This document shows, one piece after another, positions 53,583-63,127 of a DNA stretch of 64,000 nucleotides; positions within the stretch are counted from its first letter, which is position 1; every line of letters starts with the position of its first letter. The notes beneath the pieces were generated by a model that was not told the DNA's origin, did not search any database, and worked only from the letters and a program-made list of their open reading frames with translations. Position numbers and translations under genes: made by a program. This DNA is from Halomonas colorata (lineage in GTDB: Bacteria > Pseudomonadota > Gammaproteobacteria > Pseudomonadales > Halomonadaceae): NCBI RefSeq assembly GCF_014897985.1, contig NZ_JABUZA010000009.1, forward strand, positions 62,001 through 126,000. Direction: 5' to 3'.

Positions 53583-54914
53583 ATGGCCAAGTCAGGAAAT
53601 ATGCCGGCGATGGGCAACGGTCTGAGTGAACTGTGGGCGCGCTTGCGCTTCGTGCTCCTCGCCATCGTGGTGTACCGAATCGGTGCCCATATTCCCGTTC
53701 CCGGTATCAATCCTGACCAGCTTGCTGCCTTGTTTAGGGAGCAACAGGGCACCATCCTGGGCATGTTTAACATGTTCTCGGGTGGCGCCCTGGAGCGCAT
53801 GAGCGTCCTCGCTTTGGGTATCATGCCCTATATTTCAGCGTCGATTATCATGCAGCTGATGACTGCGGTCTCACCCCATCTTGAGCAGCTCAAGAAGGAA
53901 GGTGAGTCCGGCCGCCGCAAGATTAGTCAGTACACCCGCTACGGCACGGTGATACTGGCTCTTGTCCAGGCTACCGGTATGTCGGTCGGCCTGGCTAGCC
54001 AAGGCATCGCTTACAGCGCTGACTTTAGCTTCTATTTCACCGCCGTGATTACGTTTGTGTCAGGCGCGGTGTTTATGATGTGGCTAGGTGAGCAGATTAC
54101 CGAAAAGGGGATCGGCAACGGTATTTCGCTGCTGATCTTCGCCGGTATCGTCGCTGGGCTGCCCAGTGCCGTGGGGCAAGCGTTCGAGCTCGCTCGTAAC
54201 GAAGGGGCCTGGAATGTTCTCCCGCTGTTAGCGCTGTCAGTGCTAGGTATTGCCACGGTTGCGTTTGTGGTGTTCATTGAGCGCGGCCAACGCCGTTTGA
54301 AAGTGAACTACCCGCGCCGCCAGGTGGGCAACAAGATGTATGCAGGTCAAAGCAGCTACCTGCCTTTGAAAGTGAACATGGCAGGTGTTATTCCTGCGAT
54401 CTTCGCATCCAGTATTCTGCTCTTCCCGGCCTCTATTGGTCAGTGGGTCGGTGCTGGTGAAGGTATGGAGTGGTTGCAGCGTGCATCACAAGCTTTAGCC
54501 CCCGGGCAACCGCTTTACATCTTGCTTTTCGCGGCGGCAGTGGTATTCTTCTGCTTCTTTTACACAGCGCTGGTCTTCAATCCCAAGGATGTAGCTGACA
54601 ATCTGAAAAAGTCAGGTGCGTTCCTGCCGGGCATTCGTCCCGGCGAGCAGACCGCTCGCTATATCGATAAGGTTATGACTCGTCTAACTTTATTCGGTGC
54701 CCTGTATATCACTGCGGTTTCCCTGATGCCCCAGTTCCTGATTGTTGCGTGGAATGTGCCATTCTTTTTTGGCGGTACCTCGCTTCTGATCGTGGTAGTG
54801 GTCATCATGGACTTCATGGCCCAGGTGCAGTCACACCTCATGTCGCATCAGTATGACTCGGTGATGAAGAAGTCCAACCTGAAAGGCTACGGTAGCGGCG
54901 GCATCATGCGCTGA
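53583..54914 (+). CDS. secY: Preprotein translocase subunit SecY
   Basis: A 443-residue inner-membrane channel with ten helices, partner of the SecE in this window. Landmarks are the plug region ([21 protein letters not shown]), [51 protein letters not shown] and the C-terminal [22 protein letters not shown] tail that binds SecA and ribosomes. Confidence 0.99.
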   Translation: MAKSGNMPAMGNGLSELWARLRFVLLAIVVYRIGAHIPVPGINPDQLAALFREQQGTILGMFNMFSGGALERMSVLALGIMPYISASIIMQLMTAVSPHLEQLKKEGESGRRKISQYTRYGTVILALVQATGMSVGLASQGIAYSADFSFYFTAVITFVSGAVFMMWLGEQITEKGIGNGISLLIFAGIVAGLPSAVGQAFELARNEGAWNVLPLLALSVLGIATVAFVVFIERGQRRLKVNYPRRQVGNKMYAGQSSYLPLKVNMAGVIPAIFASSILLFPASIGQWVGAGEGMEWLQRASQALAPGQPLYILLFAAAVVFFCFFYTALVFNPKDVADNLKKSGAFLPGIRPGEQTARYIDKVMTRLTLFGALYITAVSLMPQFLIVAWNVPFFFGGTSLLIVVVVIMDFMAQVQSHLMSHQYDSVMKKSNLKGYGSGGIMR

Positions 54915-54964
54915 GGCGCCGCCTTACGATTGGCGCGCCGCGAGCCGTTTTTGGAGAAAGAACG

Positions 54965-55078
54965 ATGAAAGTTCGAGCTTCCGTAAAGAAAATGTGCCGT
55001 AACTGCAAGATCATTCGTCGCAATGGCGCTGTCCGCGTCATTTGCATCGAACCGCGGCACAAGCAGCGTCAGGGTTAA
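54965..55078 (+). CDS. rpmJ: 50S ribosomal protein L36 (zinc-binding form)
   Basis: A 37-residue protein, ATG 54965 after GGAG. It begins [17 protein letters not shown] and has the zinc ligands Cys11, Cys14, Cys27 and His32, so it is the C+ form that depends on zinc and that some bacteria replace by a zinc-free paralogue under zinc limitation. It lies 50 bp after secY, at the end of the spc gene set. Confidence 0.97.
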   Translation: MKVRASVKKMCRNCKIIRRNGAVRVICIEPRHKQRQG

Positions 55079-55106
55079 TTCCTACGTTGCTTTAAGTGGG
55101 TGTTCG

Positions 55107-55143
55107 GCATACCCCTTGCCTTAGGGCAATTAAAGGGGTATGC
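55107..55143 (+). promoter_or_regulatory. Hairpin in the alpha-operon leader
   Basis: An 11-bp perfect stem (55107-55117 with 55133-55143) whose loop contains a smaller TGCC/GGCA stem, in the 123-bp gap before rpsM. In E. coli the corresponding leader folds into an S4-binding pseudoknot. I do not see that exact fold, and this may instead be a terminator, though only CCTTTT follows after 6 bp. Confidence 0.45.
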
Positions 55144-55201
55144 TGTTGCGCCTTTTGTAGATGAATAAACGAGCAAGCCGCTCAAATTTCGGAGTAAGCT
55201 G

Positions 55202-55558
55202 ATGGCCCGTATTGCAGGCGTCAATATCCCGGACAACAAGCATGCGGCGATCTCGCTGACCTATATCTTCGGGATTGGCCGTACTCGCGCACAGCATATC
55301 TGTGCTGCTGCCGGTATCGCGCTGACTACCAAGATCCAGGACCTATCTGGCGAAGAGCTGGATACCCTGCGTTCTGAAGTTGGTAAGTACACCGTAGAAG
55401 GCGACCTTCGTCGTGATGTTACGCTGAACATTAAGCGTCTCATGGACTTAGGTTGCTACCGTGGTCTGCGTCATCGTCGTAGTCTTCCGCTGCGTGGTCA
55501 GCGGACTAAGACTAACGCGCGCACCCGTAAGGGCCCGCGTAAGCCGATCCGCAAATAA
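55202..55558 (+). CDS. rpsM: 30S ribosomal protein S13
   Basis: A 118-residue head protein contacting P-site tRNA and L5. It starts [21 protein letters not shown] and ends [20 protein letters not shown], the tail that touches tRNA. It is the first gene of the alpha operon. Confidence 0.98.
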   Translation: MARIAGVNIPDNKHAAISLTYIFGIGRTRAQHICAAAGIALTTKIQDLSGEELDTLRSEVGKYTVEGDLRRDVTLNIKRLMDLGCYRGLRHRRSLPLRGQRTKTNARTRKGPRKPIRK

Positions 55559-55610
55559 CACGCAGGCTCTTTCATAGAGAGCCTATGTAAAGACAGGAAT
55601 AGACATCAAC

Positions 55611-55997
55611 ATGGCTAACCCGCGTAGTAACCGTAAAAAGGTTAAAAAGCAGGTAGTGGACGCCGTTGCGCATATCCATGCCTCTTTTAACAACACGATC
55701 GTGACGATCACAGACCGCCAGGGCAATGCGCTTTCTTGGGCAACTGCCGGTGGTTCGGGTTTTCGTGGTTCTCGCAAGAGCACCCCGTTCGCTGCTCAAG
55801 TAGCAAGTGAACGTGCAGCAACTGCTGCAGCCGAGTATGGTGTGAAAAACGTAGACGTACTGGTTAAAGGCCCAGGTCCCGGTCGTGAATCCGCCGTGCG
55901 CGCATTGAATGCCGCAGGCTTCCGCGTGCAAAGCATCGTAGACGCGACGCCCATTCCCCATAATGGCTGCCGTCCGCCTAAGAAACGCCGCGTTTAA
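55611..55997 (+). CDS. rpsK: 30S ribosomal protein S11
   Basis: A 128-residue platform protein near the E site. It has [32 protein letters not shown] and the C-terminal [18 protein letters not shown], which includes the Asn-Gly that forms isoaspartate in E. coli. Confidence 0.98.
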   Translation: MANPRSNRKKVKKQVVDAVAHIHASFNNTIVTITDRQGNALSWATAGGSGFRGSRKSTPFAAQVASERAATAAAEYGVKNVDVLVKGPGPGRESAVRALNAAGFRVQSIVDATPIPHNGCRPPKKRRV

Positions 55998-56009
55998 GGA
56001 GACAGATTC

Positions 56010-56630
56010 ATGGCTCGTTATATTGGACCGAAGTGCAAACTGTCTCGTCGTGAAGGCACCGATCTCTTTTTGAAGAGTGGTGTGACTCCCTTCGAGAAAA
56101 AGTGTAAATCCGAGCAAATCCCGGGTGTACACGGCCAGCGTCGTCAGCGTCTTTCAGACTACGGCTTGCAGCTTCGCGAGAAGCAAAAAGTACGTCGCAT
56201 GTATGGCGTACTCGAAAAACAGTTCCGTAACTACTACAAAGAAGCTGCTCGCCTGAAAGGCGCGACCGGTGAAGTATTGTTGCAGTTGCTCGAATCCCGA
56301 CTGGATAACGTCGTCTACCGTATGGGTTTCGGCTCGACTCGCTCTGAAGCGCGTCAGCTCGTTAGCCATAAGGCAGTTTCCGTGAACGGCCGTACCGTTA
56401 ACGTAGCTTCCTACCAAGTGAAGCCGGGTGACGTTGTAGCCATTCGCGAAAAGGCGAAGAACCAAGCCCGTATTCAAAGCGCGTTGTCCATTGCGGCAAA
56501 CCGTGGCGATATCGTTTGGATCGAAATCGACGCCAAGAAGATGGAAGGCACTTTCAAGGCTCTGCCTGAACGCGGTGACCTGACTGCCGACATCAACGAA
56601 AACCTGATCGTCGAGCTGTACTCCAAGTAA
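56010..56630 (+). CDS. rpsD: 30S ribosomal protein S4
   Basis: A 206-residue primary 16S-binding protein and, in E. coli, repressor of the alpha operon. It starts [20 protein letters not shown], with an S4 RNA-binding domain at about 95-155 ([20 protein letters not shown]). Confidence 0.98.
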   Translation: MARYIGPKCKLSRREGTDLFLKSGVTPFEKKCKSEQIPGVHGQRRQRLSDYGLQLREKQKVRRMYGVLEKQFRNYYKEAARLKGATGEVLLQLLESRLDNVVYRMGFGSTRSEARQLVSHKAVSVNGRTVNVASYQVKPGDVVAIREKAKNQARIQSALSIAANRGDIVWIEIDAKKMEGTFKALPERGDLTADINENLIVELYSK

Positions 56631-56753
56631 GCGGCGTTAATTAATCTCTGCTTCTTGAAGCCTGGGCGGGGTAGCAAAGCTAACCGCCCAGATGCTCTTG
56701 AGTACTTGTTCTTAAGAACACAGTATCCGTTTGGCAGCCTGAAAGGTGTTCAT

Positions 56754-57749
56754 ATGCAGCGTTCAGTGACAGAGTTTCTTCGTCCTCGCGACATCAAGGT
56801 AGAAGAAATCAGCGCACATCATGCCAAGATCGTTCTCGAACCGTTCGAGCGTGGTTTTGGTCACACCCTGGGGAATGCACTGCGTCGCATTCTGCTTTCG
56901 TCTATGCCCGGCGCTGCCGTGGTAGAGGCTGAAATTGCGGGTGTAGAGCACGAGTACAGTGCGCTCGAAGGGGTGCAGGAAGATGTCATCGAAATCCTCC
57001 TGAACTTGAAAGATGTTGCGATCAAGATGCACAGCCGCGATGAGGCGGTGCTCTCGCTGAACAAGCAGGGCCCAGCCGTCGTCACTGCTGGCGACATTGC
57101 GCTTGATCATAGCGTCGAAATCGTCAACCCGGACCACGTCATTGCACACGTCAATGAAGGTGCCGAGCTGAAAATTCAGCTTAAGGTAGCGCTGGGTCGT
57201 GGCTACGAACCGGCTGACGCCCGTGGCTCTGATGAAGAGACCCGTGCTATTGGCCGCCTGCAGCTGGATGCCACCTTCAGCCCTGTCCGCCGCGTTTCCT
57301 ATTCGGTTGAAGCCGCTCGTGTTGAGCAGCGCACCGATCTCGATAAGCTGATTATCGATCTGGAAACCGACGGTACTTTGGATCCGGAAGAGGCTATCCG
57401 TCGCAGTGCGACCATTCTGCAAGAGCAGCTGGCCGCCTTCGTCGACCTGGAAGCTGATAAAGAGCAGGAAGTCGAAGAGGAAGAGGATCATGTTGATCCA
57501 ATCCTATTGCGCCCCGTAGACGATCTTGAGTTGACCGTTCGCAGCGCGAACTGCCTAAAAGCCGAGAATATTTACTATATCGGTGATCTTATCCAGCGCA
57601 CTGAAGTTGAGCTGTTGAAGACACCGAACCTCGGTAAAAAATCCTTGAATGAAATCAAGGACGTTTTGGCGGCGCGCGGCTTGTCCCTCGGCATGCGGTT
57701 GGAAAATTGGCCGCCCGCTAGCCTGAAGGACGACAAGGCCTCCGCGTGA
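56754..57749 (+). CDS. rpoA: DNA-directed RNA polymerase subunit alpha
   Basis: A 331-residue subunit. The N-terminal domain dimerises and nucleates core assembly ([25 protein letters not shown]). A flexible acidic linker (about 235-250, [11 protein letters not shown]) leads to the C-terminal domain that binds UP elements and activators ([18 protein letters not shown]). ATG 56754 with AAAGG gives the [11 protein letters not shown] start of gammaproteobacterial alpha; the 33-residue in-frame extension is spacer sequence. Confidence 0.99.
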   Translation: MQRSVTEFLRPRDIKVEEISAHHAKIVLEPFERGFGHTLGNALRRILLSSMPGAAVVEAEIAGVEHEYSALEGVQEDVIEILLNLKDVAIKMHSRDEAVLSLNKQGPAVVTAGDIALDHSVEIVNPDHVIAHVNEGAELKIQLKVALGRGYEPADARGSDEETRAIGRLQLDATFSPVRRVSYSVEAARVEQRTDLDKLIIDLETDGTLDPEEAIRRSATILQEQLAAFVDLEADKEQEVEEEEDHVDPILLRPVDDLELTVRSANCLKAENIYYIGDLIQRTEVELLKTPNLGKKSLNEIKDVLAARGLSLGMRLENWPPASLKDDKASA

Positions 57750-57788
57750 GTGTCGACTCGAGTCCCAGTTTGGTAAGGAATTACAACC

Positions 57789-58175
57789 ATGCGTCATCGT
57801 AAGAGTGGTCGTCATCTGAATCGCACCAGCTCGCATCGTCAGGCCATGTTCAAGAACATGTCTGTCTCGCTGGTCGAACATGAAGTCATCAAGACAACCC
57901 TGCCTAAGGCCAAGGAACTGCGTCGCGTTATCGAGCCGCTGATCACCTTAGCCAAGCAGGATAGCGTTGCGAACCGTCGTTTGGCGTTCTCTCGCACACG
58001 TTCCAAAGAAGCCGTTGGCAAGCTGTTTAACGAGCTGGGTCCGCGTTACGCCGAGCGTCCGGGTGGTTACATCCGTATTCTCAAGTGCGGTTTCCGCACC
58101 GGCGACAACGCGCCTATGGCTTATGTTGAGCTAGTAGACCGTCCGGTTGCTGAAGAAGCCGCTGCTGAAGAGTAA
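57789..58175 (+). CDS. rplQ: 50S ribosomal protein L17
   Basis: A 128-residue protein near the tunnel exit, last gene of the alpha operon. It starts [27 protein letters not shown] ([16 protein letters not shown]) and ends with a gammaproteobacterial acidic tail EEAAAEE. A strong terminator follows. Confidence 0.98.
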   Translation: MRHRKSGRHLNRTSSHRQAMFKNMSVSLVEHEVIKTTLPKAKELRRVIEPLITLAKQDSVANRRLAFSRTRSKEAVGKLFNELGPRYAERPGGYIRILKCGFRTGDNAPMAYVELVDRPVAEEAAAEE

Positions 58176-58210
58176 ATCTTTAGCTGCAGCCTCTTTAAAG
58201 CAGAATGAAA

Positions 58211-58236
58211 ACCGACCCAGCTGGGTCGGTTTTTTT
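58211..58236 (+). terminator. Intrinsic terminator of the alpha operon
   Basis: Stem ACCGACCC/GGGTCGGT with loop AGCT, flanked by AAAA on the left and six T on the right, 35 bp after the rplQ stop. The flanking A-run makes it usable on both strands. Confidence 0.95.
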
Positions 58237-58492
58237 GTGTCTGGCGTCTTGCGCTAGCTCGTGTATTTATCTGTTGCGTATATACTCTGCACAAAGCGTT
58301 AAATTACCCGTCGAGCGTGCTAGTCTAGAGAGTGTTTTGAACCAGCAGACATAATCGAATTGATATCTCCAACGTGTTTGATCAGCGCGTAAACAATGCG
58401 CAGGGCAAGCTGCGTGCGAACACGCTGAGAGAATGTGGGTTTGAGAGTGTGGGTTTTATTTCCAGCGCAGATGACATCAGCAAGGGGCGGAC
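58237..58492. other. Intergenic region between rplQ terminator and the carboxypeptidase gene
   Basis: About 255 bp with no supported gene. A 62-codon frame from 58374 overlaps the carboxypeptidase start and has no family resemblance. It should carry the carboxypeptidase promoter; no clear hexamer pair was found. Confidence 0.5.
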
Positions 58493-59854
58493 ATGGCGGC
58501 GAGGGGAGTTAAATATAATAAAGGGGCAATGGCATGGTTTGCGATATTCCTGCTATTTCTAACGGCTATCACGGCATCTGCCGCCCAGGCGAATCCGCGT
58601 TATGCCGGTATCGTAGTCGATCTTGAAAATGGCGAAGTGCTGTACTCGGAAAACGCCGATGCACCACGCTACCCCGCGTCGCTAACCAAGATGATGACGC
58701 TATATCTAACCTTTGAAGCATTGGAAAACGGCGATCTAGGCCTTAATCAGGCACTACCCGTGTCCGCTCAGGCCGCCGCCATGCCCGCCACAAAACTGTG
58801 GCTTTCGGCGGGCAGTACCATCCCTGTGGATACCGCTATTCGTGCCCTGGCGGTACGTTCTGCCAATGACGTCGCCGTTGTGCTCAGTGAATCGCTAGGC
58901 GGTAGTGAACAACAGTTCGCCCGCATGATGACCGAGAAGGCGCGCGATCTCGGCATGACGGCGACCACCTTTCGTAACGCCTCCGGCTTGCCTGATGATC
59001 AGCAGATGACCACGGCCCGCGACATGCTCACTCTCTCGGTGCGCGTCATTCAAGATTTCCCTCAGTATTATCATTATTTTGGTCTACAAGAATTCACCTA
59101 TCGTGGCACGCGCCACACCAGCCATAACCGCTTGGTGGGCAGCTACCCCGGTGCCGATGGGCTAAAAACGGGCTTTATTCGCGCCTCTGGATTTAACGTG
59201 GCAACCACCGCCGTACATGACGGTCGGCGTATGGTCGCGGTAGTGATGGGCGGTTTTAGCGCCTCCTCTCGCGATACGCATATGGCCAATCTGTTGGATA
59301 GAAGCTTTATGCGCGCGGAGTTGCGTGATCATCGCAGCTGGCTTGCGGATACCAGTTTTTCACAGGATTACATGAGTTTCCCGTCAGCTACTCCGCCGAT
59401 CGCCCCTTCGCGTCCCGCACCGGTTTCCCAACCTAGCCAAATGCTCGCCCGTGTGGACACCACCACCATTTCACCTAGCCCAAGCGCGATGGTGGATGAG
59501 CGTCTGGCCAAGATGACCGTTGAAGGGCCGAGCGAAGTCTCAGCGGCATCGAATTCCGACCCTTTACAGGACTTTATTCAGCGCGAACGTATCATTGAAG
59601 CACCGCCAAGCGGGCACTGGGGTATTCAGGTAGGTGCGTTTAGTCAAGAAGCTCAGGCGCAGCAGCTGGCCCAGCAGGCAGCTCAGCGCTTAACCCAGAA
59701 TTTATCCGGGCGTATTGCGGTGGATACCCTTGAAGGCCAAACGCCGGTTTACCGTGCCCGTTTGGTCGCCTTGGATGAGCACCATGCCCGTGAAGCCTGC
59801 CGAGAGCTTCTGCTGCAGGGCATGGAGTGCATGGTGGTTAACGCCAGCCTTTAA
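58493..59854 (+). CDS. D-alanyl-D-alanine carboxypeptidase (S11 family) with C-terminal SPOR domain
   Basis: A 453-residue periplasmic low-molecular-weight penicillin-binding protein that trims the terminal D-Ala of peptidoglycan stem peptides. A signal peptide (about 1-33, ending SAAQA) precedes the catalytic domain with SLTK (Ser63/Lys66), SAN (Ser123) and KTG (Lys225). Instead of the usual PBP5 membrane-anchor helix it has a linker and a SPOR domain (about 375-453, HWGIQVGAFSQEAQAQQLAQ), which in known proteins binds denuded glycan at division sites. Septal targeting is therefore inferred. ATG 58493 has AAGGGG at suitable spacing; ATG 58529 is too close to its own purine run. Confidence 0.93.
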   Translation: MAARGVKYNKGAMAWFAIFLLFLTAITASAAQANPRYAGIVVDLENGEVLYSENADAPRYPASLTKMMTLYLTFEALENGDLGLNQALPVSAQAAAMPATKLWLSAGSTIPVDTAIRALAVRSANDVAVVLSESLGGSEQQFARMMTEKARDLGMTATTFRNASGLPDDQQMTTARDMLTLSVRVIQDFPQYYHYFGLQEFTYRGTRHTSHNRLVGSYPGADGLKTGFIRASGFNVATTAVHDGRRMVAVVMGGFSASSRDTHMANLLDRSFMRAELRDHRSWLADTSFSQDYMSFPSATPPIAPSRPAPVSQPSQMLARVDTTTISPSPSAMVDERLAKMTVEGPSEVSAASNSDPLQDFIQRERIIEAPPSGHWGIQVGAFSQEAQAQQLAQQAAQRLTQNLSGRIAVDTLEGQTPVYRARLVALDEHHAREACRELLLQGMECMVVNASL

Positions 59855-59895
59855 AACTGTGATGCACTTTAAAGCTGTGATGTACAAAGCAGAGC

Positions 59896-59934
59896 AAAGC
59901 CCCCGCTAACGCTTGGTTGATTAGCGGGGGCTTT
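59896..59934. terminator. Intrinsic terminator after the carboxypeptidase gene
   Basis: A 14-bp stem (59896-59909 with 59921-59934) with an 11-nt loop, then TGTTTTT on the plus strand and an A-run on the left. It lies 42 bp after the stop codon. Confidence 0.92.
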
Positions 59935-59969
59935 TGTTTTTAAGCCGTACCAACAACCTGGGGGCGCGC

Positions 59970-60845
59970 GTGACAGCGTCATTAAAAGGCATTCTTTTCA
60001 TGTGCGCAGGGGTGCTTTTTTTGTGCCTCGGTGATGCCATTGCCAAGTGGTTGGGGGAAGTGCACTCCCCGCTGCAGATCATCTTCTTTCGTGCCCTCGT
60101 ATCGCTGCCGCTGATTGTATTATTGGCCTACACGTCGGGCGGGCTGAAAAAACTGCGCACCAAGCGTCCTGTCGTGCATTTAGTACGTGGATTGATCTAC
60201 ACGGCGTTGATGGTGAGTTTTGTGATGGGCCTAACGCTATTACCTCTGGCAGAAGCTACCGCGATTGCCTTTGTTGCCCCGTTATTTGTCACTCTGCTAT
60301 CAGTCCCCATGCTCGGTGAGCGGATTGACCGGCCTGTCGTCATCTTTTCACTTATTGGGTTTGTGGGCGTACTGGTAGTCGTCAGACCGGGCGGCGATGC
60401 GTTTCATCTAGGCGCGCTGATCATGCTGGCCGCGGCGCTGTTCTATGCGTTGATGATGATCACCGCACGGCGCTATGGAAGCCAGGAGCATCTATGGGCC
60501 ATGGTATTTTATATGATGCTCGTGCCGTGTGTGATCACCGGACTGTGTTTGCCCTGGGTATGGCAAACGCCTGAACCGCACCACTGGCTGGGGTTTTTGG
60601 CTTCGGGCGTATTAGGCGTGAGCGCGACGGCGTTTTTAACATTAGCGTTTCGCTATACGGCGGCGGCCATTGCCGCGCCGTTTGATTACACCGCCATGCT
60701 ATGGGCCGTGGCGCTTGGCTGGTGGTTTTGGGACGAAACGCCGGATAGCTGGGTATGGGTAGGAAGCGTGCTGATTATCAGCAGCGGCCTGGCGATTGCC
60801 TACCATGATCGCCGAACAACCTTGAAACGCCGCCCCTCTGCATGA
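59970..60845 (+). CDS. DMT-superfamily (EamA) transporter
   Basis: A 291-residue membrane protein with about ten helices arranged as two EamA repeats. The first is LKGILFMCAGVLFLCLGDAIAKW and the second GALIMLAAALFYALMMITARR. I chose GTG 59970, preceded by a G-rich ribosome-binding site; an upstream TTG lies inside the terminator. Members export or import small metabolites and the substrate cannot be read from sequence. It converges on the dioxygenase gene with a 20-bp gap. Confidence 0.88.
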   Translation: MTASLKGILFMCAGVLFLCLGDAIAKWLGEVHSPLQIIFFRALVSLPLIVLLAYTSGGLKKLRTKRPVVHLVRGLIYTALMVSFVMGLTLLPLAEATAIAFVAPLFVTLLSVPMLGERIDRPVVIFSLIGFVGVLVVVRPGGDAFHLGALIMLAAALFYALMMITARRYGSQEHLWAMVFYMMLVPCVITGLCLPWVWQTPEPHHWLGFLASGVLGVSATAFLTLAFRYTAAAIAAPFDYTAMLWAVALGWWFWDETPDSWVWVGSVLIISSGLAIAYHDRRTTLKRRPSA

Positions 60846-60865
60846 AGGTGATAAAGCGGACTGCT

Positions 60866-61603
60866 TCAGGCAAACGCATATACATCCATCGCCAGCACTC
60901 CATGCTCGACACTATGGTGCAGCTGCTTGGCATCGCCTCCTGCGCCCATCGCCACCAGCAACGGTTGAAAATGCTCGGGGGTTGGATGGTTTCTGCGAGC
61001 TTCGGGAGCATCCTGCCAGTCAAGTAATGCGTCGCGGTCATTACTAGCCAGTTTGCTATCGACCCAATCTGCGAACTCGCCCACCCAGTCTGGCATAGCG
61101 CTGCCCATGGGCATTGTCTCGTACAGATTGTGGGTCAAGCTGCCCGAACCAATAACTAAAATACCCTCGTCGCGCAGCGTGGCAAGCTTACTACCTAGCT
61201 CGGCAAGCTCCTGATTGGACCAGCGTATGGGCAGTGAGACAGACACCACCGGGATATCTGCTTTGGGAAACATAAGCGAAAGCGGTACCCAGGCACCGTG
61301 ATCAAGCCCACGCTCGACACTCTGGGCACCGAGCAGTGCCGCCAGACGCTCAGCCAGTTCAGGCTCACCCGGCGCAGGGTACTGGCACTCGAACAGCGCC
61401 TGCGGAAAACCACCAAAGTCGTGAATGGTTTCCGGCCAGGCCGTGTTGCTTACCTTGAGCGCAAGGCTCTCCCAATGAGCAGAAACGACAACGACTGCCT
61501 TGGGTGCCAGCGTTTTGCCCAGCTCGCGCAGAAACTGATGTGCTGGGGTCGGGGTGAGCGCCAGCATCGGGGAGCCGTGGGATATAAACAGGCTAGGTAA
61601 CAT
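60866..61603 (-). CDS. DODA-type extradiol aromatic ring-opening dioxygenase family (YgiD-like)
   Basis: A 245-residue class III (LigB-fold) dioxygenase homologue. It begins LPSLFISHGSPMLALTP, supplying the first metal-ligand His, and has VVVVSAHWES with the second; HDFGGFPQALF and LDHGAWVPL follow. Relatives open catechol rings such as DOPA with a single zinc or iron ion; the true substrate is unknown. ATG 61603 has TAGGAG upstream, and a 17-residue extension was rejected. It lies downstream of the DoxX and LysR genes on the same strand. Confidence 0.88.
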   Translation of the reverse strand: MLPSLFISHGSPMLALTPTPAHQFLRELGKTLAPKAVVVVSAHWESLALKVSNTAWPETIHDFGGFPQALFECQYPAPGEPELAERLAALLGAQSVERGLDHGAWVPLSLMFPKADIPVVSVSLPIRWSNQELAELGSKLATLRDEGILVIGSGSLTHNLYETMPMGSAMPDWVGEFADWVDSKLASNDRDALLDWQDAPEARRNHPTPEHFQPLLVAMGAGGDAKQLHHSVEHGVLAMDVYAFA

Positions 61604-61686
61604 GATGACATCTCCTAACGGTAGCCCCGACGCTCGGGCTGAGCGCCAAGGCAAAGAATAGGGCTTTCAAAAATGGAGCTTTCAAA

Positions 61687-62109
61687 CTAGCGGAAAAAAC
61701 GACCCAGGTTGAAGCTGCCGCTACCTAATCCTGCTTGAACCAGTAGCGCAACGGTCCAGAACAGCGGGAATTCCCAGCCGCCGCCTTCATTAGAGAACAT
61801 CCAGCCGTTGCCCTGGTGGATCGACGTGGCGCCCAGCAGGAGCGGTATCATGGCAAGACTAACCCAGCGGGTGTAAATGCCCAGTATTAGCGCTAAGCCG
61901 CCGCCCAGCTCTCCCAGAATGGTCAGGTAAGCCAGAAAGCCGGGTAAGCCTAACGATTCGAAGTAACCCACCGTCCCCGGCAGTGTAAATACGAAGACCT
62001 TAAGCAGGCCGTGGGCCAGTGCCATTACGCCAAGCGAAACGCGAAGTAGTGCGATGGCGTGGGGTTGAATATTCGCAGGCGCAGTCATCGCGGAAGAGGG
62101 TGCATTCAT
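61687..62109 (-). CDS. DoxX-family membrane protein
   Basis: A 140-residue protein with four predicted helices. It has the DoxX pattern ALLRVSLGVMALAHGLLKVF, LGLPGFLAYLTILGELGGGLALILG and a C-terminal LVQAGLGSGSFNLG. The function of such proteins is poorly defined, with links to quinone or thiol oxidative stress. Co-directional with the dioxygenase (83 bp gap), so probably co-transcribed. Confidence 0.88.
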   Translation of the reverse strand: MNAPSSAMTAPANIQPHAIALLRVSLGVMALAHGLLKVFVFTLPGTVGYFESLGLPGFLAYLTILGELGGGLALILGIYTRWVSLAMIPLLLGATSIHQGNGWMFSNEGGGWEFPLFWTVALLVQAGLGSGSFNLGRFFR

Positions 62110-62193
62110 GAGGATATCTCCATTGGGGAACGATGTTTCAATGAAGACACTTTACGTGGCTATGACTGAGAGATAATCGACGTTTAACGAACA

Positions 62194-63114
62194 TCACTGT
62201 TGGGTAATAGGCGACAATCCCATGTCACGCTCCCAGTAGGGTGGGTCGCCCCAGGCAGCCGCCAAATGGTCGATGAAGCGCTCTACTTTGGCAGGTAGAA
62301 AGCGCCGGGCTGGGTAAAGCGCATGAATATCCAATATTTTTGGCGCTAGTTCGGTTAAAACCGGGATTAAACGCCCTTCAATAATGCTTTCAGTCACCAA
62401 AAAGCTCGGCTGATGAGCGATACCCAGCCCCGCTTCGGCAACGTGGGTTAATACATCACCGTTGTTGCTTTCAAGCGGGCCGTGGGTGGACAGCGTGATA
62501 TTGCCAAAACGCCAGTCGCCAGGGGTCGGGCCGCTACGATAGTGCAGGCACTGGTGCTGCTTTAAAGCTTCTATATTGGCAGGGACGCCGTGTTTGGCAA
62601 GATAGTCAGGCGAGGCGCAAAACAGCATTCGGCAGCGTGTCAGGCGGCGCGCCACCAGGCTTGAGTCCGGCAGGCTGCCGATGCGGATTGCAACGTCGTA
62701 GCCCTCTTCGAGAAGATCCACCCGGCGGTCGTTCAAGTCCAGGCGTACATCCAAGCCAGGATGCTGGGCCATAAAGCTTGCGACCAGAGGAGAAAGGTGG
62801 CCTACGCCAAAGCTCATGGGCCCATTGATGCGTAATCGGCCGCGCATCTCAGAAACGCCGCTGCCGACATCGGCGGCGGCTTCATCAAGCGCTTGCACAA
62901 TTGTCTGTGCATGAGCCAGATAGCGCTCGCCCTCCGCCGTTAAATGCAGGCGCCGCGTGGTGCGCTGAATGAGCCGCACTCCCAGCGTTTCCTCAAGCGC
63001 CATGACCAAGCGCGAAACCCGCGTACGGGAAAGATTTAATGCCTCGGCGGCGCGCGTGTAGCTGCCCAGTTCGGCAACTCGCATAAAGGCGACTATCGGC
63101 TCAAGCTGATGCAT
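62194..63114 (-). CDS. LysR-family transcriptional regulator
   Basis: A 306-residue regulator. The N-terminal winged helix reads FMRVAELGSYTRAAEALNLSRTRVSRLVMALE. The effector-binding domain starts near residue 90 (MRGRLRINGPMSFGVGHLSPLV). It lies 84 bp upstream of the doxX gene on the same strand, rather than divergent as is common for LysR targets, and 13 bp after thiE. The regulated genes are inferred to be doxX and the dioxygenase. Confidence 0.92.
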   Translation of the reverse strand: MHQLEPIVAFMRVAELGSYTRAAEALNLSRTRVSRLVMALEETLGVRLIQRTTRRLHLTAEGERYLAHAQTIVQALDEAAADVGSGVSEMRGRLRINGPMSFGVGHLSPLVASFMAQHPGLDVRLDLNDRRVDLLEEGYDVAIRIGSLPDSSLVARRLTRCRMLFCASPDYLAKHGVPANIEALKQHQCLHYRSGPTPGDWRFGNITLSTHGPLESNNGDVLTHVAEAGLGIAHQPSFLVTESIIEGRLIPVLTELAPKILDIHALYPARRFLPAKVERFIDHLAAAWGDPPYWERDMGLSPITQQ

Positions 63115-63127
63115 AAAATCACGTCAC

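Noticed and set aside
56655-56753. Extended N-terminus of RNA polymerase alpha
   Set aside because: The conserved protein starts MQRSVTEF at 56754; the upstream frame is the rpsD-rpoA spacer.
59934-59969. TTG start of the DMT transporter at 59934
   Set aside because: It falls inside the carboxypeptidase terminator; GTG 59970 has the better ribosome-binding site.
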